A stretch of 64,000 nucleotides of DNA from Spirochaetia bacterium (GTDB lineage: Bacteria; Spirochaetota; Leptospiria; Leptospirales; Leptonemataceae), in contig VFLI01000025.1 in the NCBI GenBank assembly GCA_009885105.1, positions 1-64,000 of the forward strand. Direction: 5' to 3'. Within the stretch, counting starts at the first letter, position 1; the number at the start of each line of letters is the position of its first letter. This document shows, piece by piece, positions 28,305 to 36,338 of the stretch. Position numbers and translations under genes: made by a program. A model generated the notes under the pieces. It was not told the DNA's origin. It saw nothing but the letters and a program-made list of their open reading frames with translations, and searched no databases.

Positions 28305-29790
28305 TGAAGCCGCGCAAATAAATGCAGTTGAGACTCCGGCGCAGATCCAGGAAAATGCTTCCAGGCCGCCGGGACGATTTGTCCGATTCAGAAAATATGG
28401 CGCGCCGGCGCTTCTAACAGTCATTCTGTGCGGCGCTGTCGCGATGGCAATTCAGTTTACCGCCGGCAATAATCCCCCTGTTCCGGCCGCTCCGCAGCGG
28501 ACGCTCAGCACATCGGAGTCCGTAAAATTTGCTTCCCGGCTCCACAGCGAAGGACTGACTCATTTCGCCGCAGGCCGATTCCGTGAAGCGGCGGTGGATT
28601 TTCAGATCTCGCGCATCGTTCTTTTTGAGGCGGAGTATACAAACAGCCGCATTTTCCTCTCTGCGCTTCTGGGAGGATCTGCAGCCGCAATCAGATTGAA
28701 GGAACCGGAGGAAGCAGCGGGACTTCTCGATCAACTTCGAATCGCCCTGCGATCCCTTGGAATGTCATATGATATTCTTCAGGCGGATTGCGATGCGAAC
28801 CTGGCGATTCTGGCGGTGATGCGCGGCGACTTTGCCGAATATGAAAGGCACAGGGAACGGGCGGCCGATCTTTACGGCCGGCTTGGAGTTGATTCAGGTT
28901 TTTCATCAGAATGGAATGAGACCGCGTCCGCGCCGCGAGTCGGACGGGATGTGCCGGCTCCCGATATCGCAGAAGGCTCTGACCTGACGCCGGAAGAGAA
29001 AAACCGCCTGATGTCTTTTACATCTGCGTACAATTTCTACCGTCATTCGATGGATATTCGAAACCGAACCTATCAGGGCAGGCATGAAGACACCAATATT
29101 CTGATTCGCAGTCTTCTGGATCAGCAGAAGCAGGTATCGCAGCCGCTCAACATACTCCGAAGGAATTTTTTTGCTCCCGTCGGACACGAACGAGGCCGGG
29201 AAATGTTCTTCATCGATATTGGTCCTGCTCTGGGAAATCTGTCAATGCCGGCAATCACAACCGAGGCCGTGGCGCAGGAGTTTTCTGAAATGATCGTTGT
29301 CGCGCTGGATCTCCCCGAGGCTGTGGAACGATTTCAGTATGCCTGGCCGGCAGCCCGGAACCGGCTGCTTTCCAACGGGAATTTTTACATTCTTCGGGGC
29401 GACGGCAGGCTCGGCCTGAAAGAACAGGCTGCAAAATCCGAGAACTGGATTCTTACCGACAGAAAACCGCCCGCTATTCTTTCCGGACAGCCGGTCGTCA
29501 TCCGCCTGGCAAATTCCATCGATATATACGAATCCTGGGATGTGATCGAACCGATGATCAGGAAAATCTGTCTGGACTTCAAGGACAATCCGCTGCTGTT
29601 CATTTTCAATCGCAGCATTCTTTTTAAGCAGGAGAAATCGGTTCGAATAAAGATAATCGGGTATGTTTCCGCCCGCGGATTCCATCACAATGAGGAAAGC
29701 TTTGACCGTATGGGAGAAGAACCTTACACTCTCAGTCCGTCAGCGCTGATGAGACCGGAGAGCGAAACCGAAGCAAAACAGGTTTATTGA
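28294..29790 (+). CDS. Single-pass membrane protein of unknown function, helical-repeat-like
   Basis: I do not recognise a family. This 498-residue protein has one membrane helix (about 36-58) after a Pro/Ala-rich cytoplasmic tail, so most of it is outside the membrane. Residues about 75-200 look like TPR-type helical pairs (GLTHFAAGRFREAAVDF, AAIRLKEPEEAAGLLDQL). The second half is mixed alpha/beta with no motif. It overlaps the FecR gene by 11 bases, suggesting the two products act together, perhaps as an envelope or periplasmic flagellum accessory pair. That role is inference only. Confidence 0.7.
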   Translation: MPSDEAAQINAVETPAQIQENASRPPGRFVRFRKYGAPALLTVILCGAVAMAIQFTAGNNPPVPAAPQRTLSTSESVKFASRLHSEGLTHFAAGRFREAAVDFQISRIVLFEAEYTNSRIFLSALLGGSAAAIRLKEPEEAAGLLDQLRIALRSLGMSYDILQADCDANLAILAVMRGDFAEYERHRERAADLYGRLGVDSGFSSEWNETASAPRVGRDVPAPDIAEGSDLTPEEKNRLMSFTSAYNFYRHSMDIRNRTYQGRHEDTNILIRSLLDQQKQVSQPLNILRRNFFAPVGHERGREMFFIDIGPALGNLSMPAITTEAVAQEFSEMIVVALDLPEAVERFQYAWPAARNRLLSNGNFYILRGDGRLGLKEQAAKSENWILTDRKPPAILSGQPVVIRLANSIDIYESWDVIEPMIRKICLDFKDNPLLFIFNRSILFKQEKSVRIKIIGYVSARGFHHNEESFDRMGEEPYTLSPSALMRPESETEAKQVY

Positions 29791-30698
29791 GTCATTCTCA
29801 AACGAGCGATCCGCTCCAGGCTTCTCAATCGGTCCTGCTCGGAAAGAGCAAACAGCCCAAGATCCGGAAGTATTTTCTGTCCGTCCGGCGACAGAGTCAT
29901 TTCAAGAAAATCAAGAGTGGTTTTTCTCATACCCTGATTATTTACCGATGAAACATAAATGTAATAAAACCGAACATAAGGATATTTCCCCGCCGACGCG
30001 GACTGCGCATTCAGGAGTATTTTTTCCTTCCCGGTGTCGATGACAACGGCCTTTACACGATCGGTCATCTCTGCGGGTCTTGCGTATCCGATTCCAGCCC
30101 GGCTGTTTGCAACGCTGTCAACAAGAGTGAGAGGCCCCGGAAGTTCATGAATTCTATCTGTATAATTTCTACCCTGAAGCGCGGCTTCCTTGAACCATCT
30201 ATATCTGTCTGAGGCTGAGTTGATGCCGTAAACATCCTGTATTTGCGAAGTGGCGCGCTCGATTCTATAATTTCCCGGACCCTTTTCAAATACAGAGGCG
30301 ATTTCTTCCTGCCTCATTATAGAAATGTCTGAATGAACCGGGACAATAACAGCCAGGGCTTCAACGGCGACCGGAATTGCGGAGGGCGGAACGCCGTCTC
30401 TTTTAACAATGGAATCGATCTGTGCGTCAGTCAGCGGTACCGTCAGGGCTGCCATATCGCATCGGCCTTCTCTCAGCGCAAGAACACCGGCGCCGTTTCC
30501 AAAGGGCGTATGCGGCGGCGCTTTGATACGATGCTCCTTTTGAAACATGCTGTACCAGTAATCGAGAATAGAATTGAACTCTTCAGAGCCGACAGAGCAG
30601 AACGAATCGTCGGCTGGAACTTTTTTACCGCAGAAGCAGGGCGCCGTGCATAAAATTAAGAAGATAAGGAGCAGATGGTTGTTTTTTCCTGGGCGCAT
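29784..30698 (-). CDS. Phosphate-binding (PstS-like) substrate-binding lipoprotein
   Basis: The protein resembles PBP-like_2/PstS binding proteins: VGSEEFNSILDYWYSMFQ, a GAGVLALREGRCDMAAL segment and AVEALAVIVPVHSDI. The N-terminus is a lipoprotein signal (LILCTAPCFC then GKK). The open frame begins at 30728, but a stem-loop and the adjacent tRNA occupy that region, so I use ATG 30698. No pstC, pstA or pstB is nearby, so it may be an orphan sensor or binding protein. It overlaps the convergent upstream gene by seven bases. Confidence 0.8.
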   Translation of the reverse strand: MRPGKNNHLLLIFLILCTAPCFCGKKVPADDSFCSVGSEEFNSILDYWYSMFQKEHRIKAPPHTPFGNGAGVLALREGRCDMAALTVPLTDAQIDSIVKRDGVPPSAIPVAVEALAVIVPVHSDISIMRQEEIASVFEKGPGNYRIERATSQIQDVYGINSASDRYRWFKEAALQGRNYTDRIHELPGPLTLVDSVANSRAGIGYARPAEMTDRVKAVVIDTGKEKILLNAQSASAGKYPYVRFYYIYVSSVNNQGMRKTTLDFLEMTLSPDGQKILPDLGLFALSEQDRLRSLERIARLRMTQ

Positions 30699-30708
30699 TG
30701 GTAGAAGC

Positions 30709-30726
30709 GCCGGATTTCTTTCCGGC
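30709..30726 (-). other. GC-rich stem-loop after the tRNA gene
   Basis: A perfect 6-bp stem (GCCGGA/TCCGGC) with a 6-base loop lies 10 bases past the tRNA 3' end. No T-run follows on the minus strand, so it is not a standard terminator. It may shape tRNA 3' processing or the leader of the PstS-like gene. Confidence 0.5.
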
Positions 30727-30736
30727 ATGAAAAATG

Positions 30737-30807
30737 AGCGGGCGAAGGGACTTGAACCCTCTCTAGAAGCTTGGAAGGCTGCTGTGCTACCGTTACACCA
30801 CGCCCGC
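30737..30807 (-). tRNA. tRNA-Gly (anticodon TCC)
   Basis: Read on the minus strand, the 7-bp acceptor stem GCGGGCG/CGCCCGC is perfect. The D-arm has the AACGGTAG loop, the anticodon loop is CTTCCAA (anticodon TCC, glycine), and the T-arm has GAGGG-TTCAAGT-CCCTT. The anticodon stem has one mismatch. The discriminator is T, usual for bacterial tRNA-Gly, and CCA is not encoded. Length 71 bases. Confidence 0.95.
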
Positions 30808-30873
30808 TTATCTTAAAAGACGGTTTTCTTCCGATGTCGCTTCTGTCAATAAACTTTCCGGGAGAATGTTCGC

Positions 30874-31674
30874 TCACTGACCGGAAGGCTTTACCGGCTC
30901 CGCCTCGGCCGGTGTTGGATCCAGACCGCCGGCCGATTCCCTGTAATTGATTTCAAAAATATCGTGGTTTGATTTTCGAAAACCGGTCAGTATGGCAATG
31001 GACAGTCCGATGTAAAAGTCCTTGCCGTATTTCATCGTTTCAAACACATACCGGGCCATCTCCTCATTCGTGATGGAGAAGGGATGTATCTTATCTTTTG
31101 TTTTATCGTAATACAGTCCTTCAAACGTGCCGACAGCGGTTCCCTGGTATTCAAGTTTTACTATCCGGCCGTACGTCGAAAAGCTTCTTGATCCTGTTTT
31201 TGGCGCGGCCTGTTTGAACGGCATGGATGCGGGCGGCTGGTCCGTTCGGGACAGAACCTCCGTCACCTCGAATGAGGTCCCCAGGCATGCCGGCTCAATT
31301 CGGTGGATTTTATAAATCAGCAGCATTTCCTTCTGCAGATTGCCCCTCATGAAATTTATCACTCGTGCGTTATCGTTGCGGATGCTGAAGCGAAAAGTAA
31401 CAAGTTTCGGAGTGAAGCATTCGTCTTTTTTATCGTCGCACTCTTCATCCGTATCGTATCCCGCTGTCTGGGCCTCTGCTTCATAGGATTCGCAGACGAT
31501 GCCTTCGCTTTCGAATTTGGTCAGTTTTATTATTACCTGACCTGTCGCAAATGTTCCCAGTGGATACACGGGCGATGCGAGAAGGATAAGAATCAGAGGC
31601 GCAAGCCGTCCGGAAAATTTCAATAAAGTCTCCGTCAATCGGGGATCTGGACGACTTGCAGAATTCTTTTTCAT
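30874..31674 (-). CDS. Exported protein of unknown function, paralogue A
   Basis: This protein of about 266 residues shares its whole length with the next gene upstream: GTFATGQVIIKLTKFES, a Cys/Asp-rich stretch with DDKKDECFTP, PKTGSRSFSTYGR, GTAVGTFEGLYYD and KSNHDIFEINYRES. A hydrophobic N-terminal segment suggests export. The open frame begins at 31761, but that would run into the upstream paralogue, so ATG 31674 is used. Family not recognised; probably limited to this lineage. The pair arose by tandem duplication. Confidence 0.75.
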   Translation of the reverse strand: MKKNSASRPDPRLTETLLKFSGRLAPLILILLASPVYPLGTFATGQVIIKLTKFESEGIVCESYEAEAQTAGYDTDEECDDKKDECFTPKLVTFRFSIRNDNARVINFMRGNLQKEMLLIYKIHRIEPACLGTSFEVTEVLSRTDQPPASMPFKQAAPKTGSRSFSTYGRIVKLEYQGTAVGTFEGLYYDKTKDKIHPFSITNEEMARYVFETMKYGKDFYIGLSIAILTGFRKSNHDIFEINYRESAGGLDPTPAEAEPVKPSGQ

Positions 31675-31696
31675 TGGTATCGCCGGGGCGTTACTT

Positions 31697-32437
31697 CTAT
31701 TGAGGTTTCTCCGGGACAACGGCATCGGCCGGTTCCTTGTAGTTGACCTCAAAAATGTCATGATCTGACTTCCTCCACCCTGTTACGATGGCGACGGAAA
31801 CACCAAAATAGAAACTCTGTGAATACTGCATGGTCTGATAGGCAAAGTTTGCCATTTCTTCACTGGTAATCGAGAAAGGATATATCTTGCCGGATTTTTC
31901 ATCCATATAGAGTCCCTCATAGGTTCCGACAGCAGTTCCCGCATACTCCAATCGCAGGAAGCGGCCGTACACAGAAAAACTTCGTGACCCTGTTTTCGGC
32001 GTACGTTTCTGTGTCGGAAAATCGGCCGGCACTGTTGCTGCCGGTATTTTCACCTCCAGCACTTCCATATCCGTTGAAAGTGCCAGGGGTTCGATGCGGT
32101 GAATTCTGTAGTGAATCAGCATATCTTTTCCGACATTGGTGCGCATGAAATTGGCCGTTTCTGCATTCTCACTTCGAACGCTCAGGGCAATCTGGGTTAC
32201 AACCGGAGTATAACATTGATCTTTGTCTTTATCGCAATTCTCATCTTTATTGAAGCCCTTAATGTCCCCGAGCCCCTCGAAAGAATCGATGAGAATTCCG
32301 CGGCTTTCAAATTTTGCCAGTTTGATCATGACCCATCCGTCTGCATATGTGCCCAGAGCGGCCGCCGATGTAAACGGCAGAACTGCTATGCCAAGGACAG
32401 CAGACAGGGCGAGTTTCTTAAATTGCGGCTTTTTCAT
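31697..32437 (-). CDS. Exported protein of unknown function, paralogue B
   Basis: This 246-residue protein has a clear signal peptide (about 1-27, ending SAAAL) and a GGAGGATCTC ribosome site before its ATG. It matches paralogue A in order and spacing of motifs: GTYADGWVMIKLAKFES, two conserved cysteines near residues 69 and 76, PKTGSRSFSVYGR, GTAVGTYEGLYMD and KSDHDIFEVNYKEP. No enzyme motif is visible; the beta-rich pattern suggests a periplasmic or outer-membrane-associated binding protein. It is divergent from pgi. Confidence 0.78.
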   Translation of the reverse strand: MKKPQFKKLALSAVLGIAVLPFTSAAALGTYADGWVMIKLAKFESRGILIDSFEGLGDIKGFNKDENCDKDKDQCYTPVVTQIALSVRSENAETANFMRTNVGKDMLIHYRIHRIEPLALSTDMEVLEVKIPAATVPADFPTQKRTPKTGSRSFSVYGRFLRLEYAGTAVGTYEGLYMDEKSGKIYPFSITSEEMANFAYQTMQYSQSFYFGVSVAIVTGWRKSDHDIFEVNYKEPADAVVPEKPQ

Positions 32438-32546
32438 TGAGATCCTCCGAAAATTCGATATTGAATTGAAATTATTATTGTGCAGTCGAAATTATCCGCA
32501 ACTATGGCACAGCGCAAGCGAAAAAAATTGTCGGGAGAACATTGCC

Positions 32547-33833
32547 ATGACTATTCCAGAATTGGATTTCAGCAGCAGCCTGGATATTTCACCGGAATCC
32601 CTGATGAAACAGGCCGGGGAGGCCCGGGATCTCCTGGAGTCCCGGAAATGCCCCGGAAATGAATTCCTGGGCTGGATGGACCTGCCGGAACGCATTTCAA
32701 AATCCTCGCTGGAGGATCTGCAGAATGCCGCGAAAGAAATCCAGAAAAGCGAATCGCTTGTTGTTATAGGTATAGGCGGGTCTTATCTGGGGGCCCGGGC
32801 CGTAATAGAAGCAATCCGGTCTCCGTTTGCTCCTGGATTTCCCGTCTATTTTGCGGGACATCAGATGGATTCATTTTACCATTCCGAACTGCTGCGGCTT
32901 CTTTCCGGCCGGCGATTTTCAGTGAATGTAATTTCAAAAAGCGGAACAACGACAGAGCCGGGCCTGGCCTTTCGATTGTTCTGGAATGATCTGAAGAAGC
33001 ACTTCGGTCCGGAAGATCTTCGCCGTCTGGTGTTTGCGACAACGGATGAAAAAAAGGGAAGCCTGCGGAAACTTTGCGACAGCGCCGGTTTGAAATCTTT
33101 CACAATCCCGGATGATGTCGGCGGGCGTTTCAGTGTGCTGACGCCTGTCGGACTTCTGCCTGTGGCCGCGGCCGGGTTGAATGCCGTATCTCTGATGGAT
33201 GGCGCCCGCGAAATGATGAATGCGGTCCGCGGGAAAAACCGTCTTCCTGATAATAAAAATCCCGCGCTTCTGTACGCCGCTTACAGGAATGCTGCCTATG
33301 CAAAAGGAAAAAAGATCGAACTGCTCACATCGTACCAGAGCGGGCTTCATTATCTGGCGGAGTGGTGGAAACAACTTTTTGGAGAATCGGAGGGAAAGAA
33401 GGGAAAAGGCATCTTTCCGGCAGCAGCAGATTTCACGTCAGATCTTCATTCAATGGGACAGTGGATTCAGGACGGAGAGAGATCCATATTTCAGACAGTT
33501 CTGGATGTGAAAAGTGGGGCCATCCTTCCTGTGCCGACGGCTGAATCTGATGATGATGGATTGAAATATCTCGAAGGCCGCCCGCTGCACGAAATAAACA
33601 GAACCGCTCTGCAGGCCACGGTGAAAGCTCACAGCGACGGCGGCGTTCCCTGCCTTCGAATTGTTCTGGATAAAATTACAGAACAAGATCTGGGAGCATA
33701 CATTTATATGATGGAATATGCCTGTGCTGTTTCCGCTCTAATGCTCGGTGTGAATCCTTTCGATCAGCCCGGAGTGGAAGACTATAAAAATAATATGTTC
33801 CGAATGCTGGGGAAGCCAGGTTATGCCGGTTGA
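32547..33833 (+). CDS. pgi: Glucose-6-phosphate isomerase
   Basis: It interconverts glucose-6-phosphate and fructose-6-phosphate. The 428-residue length is the short bacterial form. Visible are the sugar-phosphate site VVIGIGGSYLGARAVIEA, SKSGTTTEPGLAFR, the catalytic Glu region in GESEGKKGKGIFP, and the C-terminal PFDQPGVEDYKNNMF with its lysine. The open frame extends back to 32223, but this overlaps the divergent gene; ATG 32547 follows a GGGAGA site and gives the family N-terminus. Confidence 0.95.
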   Translation: MTIPELDFSSSLDISPESLMKQAGEARDLLESRKCPGNEFLGWMDLPERISKSSLEDLQNAAKEIQKSESLVVIGIGGSYLGARAVIEAIRSPFAPGFPVYFAGHQMDSFYHSELLRLLSGRRFSVNVISKSGTTTEPGLAFRLFWNDLKKHFGPEDLRRLVFATTDEKKGSLRKLCDSAGLKSFTIPDDVGGRFSVLTPVGLLPVAAAGLNAVSLMDGAREMMNAVRGKNRLPDNKNPALLYAAYRNAAYAKGKKIELLTSYQSGLHYLAEWWKQLFGESEGKKGKGIFPAAADFTSDLHSMGQWIQDGERSIFQTVLDVKSGAILPVPTAESDDDGLKYLEGRPLHEINRTALQATVKAHSDGGVPCLRIVLDKITEQDLGAYIYMMEYACAVSALMLGVNPFDQPGVEDYKNNMFRMLGKPGYAG

Positions 33834-33839
33834 CTTCAA

Positions 33840-34154
33840 TCAAAAAGATTGAATCGTTTCCAGGATTTCCTTTACAGCTTCTTCGTCCACATCGACAAAT
33901 TGAACTCCAACATTGTAGCTGCCAGCCTGGGCAATATCACAGCGAACCACTTTTCCTTTTATGTCCACCGTGCCGCTCAGACCTGGAACGCGCAGTGTGA
34001 GATCAAGAATCGCTCCGGGAGTGACCTCTTTCTTATGCATGAAAAGAATACCGCCCGCGCTAATGTTGTGTGTCTGTCCTTCTCGTTCTTCAGAAGGGCG
34101 GACTTCTACTGTAAAGGAAGATTTCAGTCGGGGAAATTTGCGTCTCTCATCCAT
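33840..34154 (-). CDS. PilZ domain protein
   Basis: This 104-residue protein is a single PilZ domain with both c-di-GMP motifs: the N-terminal ERRKFPRLK (RxxxR) and NISAGGILF (D/NxSxxG). It should bind c-di-GMP and pass the signal to a partner through protein contact, since it has no other domain. It converges on pgi with six bases between the stops. A second PilZ protein is cut by the right edge and an HD-GYP protein lies at 58195. Confidence 0.92.
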   Translation of the reverse strand: MDERRKFPRLKSSFTVEVRPSEEREGQTHNISAGGILFMHKKEVTPGAILDLTLRVPGLSGTVDIKGKVVRCDIAQAGSYNVGVQFVDVDEEAVKEILETIQSF

Positions 34155-34273
34155 GTATAATAACTCCCTGATTTTTCTTGATCCGGCCAGCCGGTGACCA
34201 AGACTTTGCTGGTATCGTTCTGCCCGGCAAGTAGAATTTATCTTTGTCCGGTATTTTTTACAAATTTCCCGTT

Positions 34274-35386
34274 CTATTCAGGGCAGTCTTTGAAGAAATC
34301 ACTCGTTAGGGATGCGCCTCGCGGCCAGCTTTCACCGCCTCTGCGGATTTCAGAGGAACCCGTAGCGGACAAAAATGCCGCCTGGAAGGCCAGCAGATAG
34401 CAGGTTCTCGGCGCATGTTTTGCGGGAATTCCGCGGGATATCAACTGCTCAGTCGAGTTTGAGCAGGTTTGTCTGCCCAGTTCATCCAGGGCAGTCGCAG
34501 ATATTCTGTCAGGATTGCCGGCCAGCCGGAAGACTGCCTTCCAGGGAGCTCCCATTCCAAAAAGCGGCCTCCTGCTGTCAGAATCGGGTCGGGAATCCAT
34601 GAATTTTTGAATGGAAGAATTTCTGAAGATTCTGCCGGAGAGCAGGGCTTTGCAGCCCGCATAATCTTTCTTATCTCCATAACAGACTAAAAATGCCGAA
34701 TCGTGCTGCAGTTTTTCAAAACTGTCATTCATGCCCAGGGGCGCGCTCACGGCTGCTGTATCGGCGTATGAAATACCGGATGCATACTGAATTGTGGCGC
34801 CTCCCGTCTCAATTGTCCGATGTCCTCCCGCAACGGAGCTCTGCATGGTCCGCCAGGCAAGCCGGCCCTCATCCTCGCCGGACAGCACACGGACAACGGC
34901 GCTCAGATGTCTGTCTGCGAATACCTTCTCCAGGCGTTTGACGATTGCATTCTGGCGGGCCTGAGTCTGCCTCCGAAATCCTCCCGTGCCGAGCAGGGCG
35001 GCTCCCGTCAGCTTTGTCCTCAGATCTTCCTCCATTGTATCAAGGACGCCGGCCAGCAGTTTTTCTGCCTTTTCCTCTCCCAGATCAGCCAATCCGTTCT
35101 CAGCCTCCATTTCCCGGCATTCGGAATAGGGATCTGCCAGAATTGAGGACTGACAGGAATCGTCAGAATGCCTGAGGGCAAAATAGCAGAAACGAGTTCC
35201 CGATGATCCGGCATCAATCACCAGGTGCACCGATTCTACCTGATCCAGCCGCGGCGGCGATGCCGTACAGGATGTTAAAGCCAGCGACAGGGCGGCAAAC
35301 ATGAATCCCAGAGCGATATTACCGAAAAATCTGGATTTATTGACCGACATTTTCATCACAACACAGGGACCGGCCGCCTTTTTCAT
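34274..35386 (-). CDS. GDA1/CD39 (apyrase) family nucleoside phosphatase, lipoprotein
   Basis: The apyrase-conserved regions appear in order: ACR1 as VIDAGSSGTR (about residue 57), an ACR2-like LLGTGGFR (about 131), ACR3 as SGEDEGRLAW with the candidate catalytic glutamate (about 173) and ACR4 as IETGGATIQ (about 192), where the usual Asp is Glu. The N-terminus is a long signal with lipobox ALTSC. Family members hydrolyse nucleoside tri- and diphosphates outside the cell, so a surface or periplasmic nucleotidase is likely. The start may be ATG 35386 or the ATG ten codons later. Ppx/GppA is the alternative, but DAGSSGTR favours GDA1/CD39. Confidence 0.82.
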   Translation of the reverse strand: MKKAAGPCVVMKMSVNKSRFFGNIALGFMFAALSLALTSCTASPPRLDQVESVHLVIDAGSSGTRFCYFALRHSDDSCQSSILADPYSECREMEAENGLADLGEEKAEKLLAGVLDTMEEDLRTKLTGAALLGTGGFRRQTQARQNAIVKRLEKVFADRHLSAVVRVLSGEDEGRLAWRTMQSSVAGGHRTIETGGATIQYASGISYADTAAVSAPLGMNDSFEKLQHDSAFLVCYGDKKDYAGCKALLSGRIFRNSSIQKFMDSRPDSDSRRPLFGMGAPWKAVFRLAGNPDRISATALDELGRQTCSNSTEQLISRGIPAKHAPRTCYLLAFQAAFLSATGSSEIRRGGESWPRGASLTSDFFKDCPE

Positions 35387-35517
35387 GACGAGTCTTTTTT
35401 GTTCAGGCAGGCAGGAAGTTGCTGTATTCAGAACGCTCGTAAAATAGTCTCGACGAGATATTGCCCTTCCGGCAGTCCTTCATTATATTTTTTTAAGGCT
35501 CATTATTTTCTAATGCT

Positions 35518-35805
35518 ATGAAGTTGAATTGCTGGGAATTCAAAAAATGCGGGCGTGAACCCGGAGGAATAAATGCCGTCGAGCAGGGCATTTGCCCGGC
35601 TTCCACTCTGACAGAATTCGACTGTGTCAATAACGGAAAAAATGCCGGCCGGATCTGCTGGATGGCATCGGGCACTCTCTGCAGCGGAATAACAGTCGGC
35701 ACATTTGCGCGAAATGCCGACTCCTGCATGAACTGCGATTTCTTTGCAAGGGTGAGCGAAGAAGAGGGATTCGATCGTTCCAATTCGGAAATACCAAAAC
35801 TGTAA
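35518..35805 (+). CDS. Small cysteine-rich two-CW domain protein
   Basis: This 95-residue protein begins NCWEFKKCGREPGG, then GICPAS, RICWMASGTLCSG and SCMNCDFF: a two-CW-type arrangement with nine or so cysteines able to hold zinc or another metal. Similar domains appear alone or fused to chemotaxis and signalling proteins. No signal peptide is present, so it is probably cytoplasmic. The ribosome site is weak. Function unknown; it stands alone and converges on the Nudix gene. Confidence 0.72.
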   Translation: MKLNCWEFKKCGREPGGINAVEQGICPASTLTEFDCVNNGKNAGRICWMASGTLCSGITVGTFARNADSCMNCDFFARVSEEEGFDRSNSEIPKL

Positions 35806-35850
35806 CCGTATCAGATATATGTCAAAAAGCCTTTGCTCCGGCCGGCAGGA

Positions 35851-36318
35851 TCAATGCTTCACGGCGGAATCTTTTTCATTAGCGAATTTTCTGTAATCTT
35901 CCGGGGAGGGTCGTCTGCCGGCCGTTCTGAATACTATATAATCGCTCAGTATCCTGGCATGATCAAACGCAAGATTTCCAGGAAGTCCATCAATCGGCGC
36001 GAGAAAAGCCCGTTTCGCATCGTCTCCTGCATGAGGAATGCCCTGGGCGCGGGCCGTGTAAACAACGGTAAGAGTGTGCTGCCGGGGATCCCGCCTCGGA
36101 TCCGAATAAACATAAAAAAGCTCATCAAGTTCGATGTCCAGTCCGGTCTCTTCTTTCGCTTCGCGAATTGCCGCTGTTTCCGCAGTCTCGCCTTCATTGA
36201 TGTAGCCCCCGGGCAGCGCTATTCCAGGCGGATTGTCTTTGCGTTCAATCAGCACAATCTGGTTTTCGATTTCTATGATGATGTCAACAGTGGGAATTGG
36301 ATTTTTGTACTTTTTCAT
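35851..36318 (-). CDS. Nudix hydrolase
   Basis: This 155-residue protein has a complete Nudix box beginning [11 protein letters not shown] and ending [11 protein letters not shown], which binds Mg2+ and hydrolyses a nucleoside diphosphate linked to another group. The N-terminal [20 protein letters not shown] is typical of the ADP-sugar/NADH type. The substrate cannot be read. It lies 20 bases downstream of the MDR dehydrogenase gene on the same strand, so the two are probably co-transcribed. Confidence 0.9.
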   Translation of the reverse strand: MKKYKNPIPTVDIIIEIENQIVLIERKDNPPGIALPGGYINEGETAETAAIREAKEETGLDIELDELFYVYSDPRRDPRQHTLTVVYTARAQGIPHAGDDAKRAFLAPIDGLPGNLAFDHARILSDYIVFRTAGRRPSPEDYRKFANEKDSAVKH

Positions 36319-36338
36319 CTTTGGAGGCTGAGCGCCGA

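Noticed and set aside
31675-31761. Longer start for paralogue A
   Set aside because: It would run into paralogue B and adds residues with no counterpart in the sister protein.
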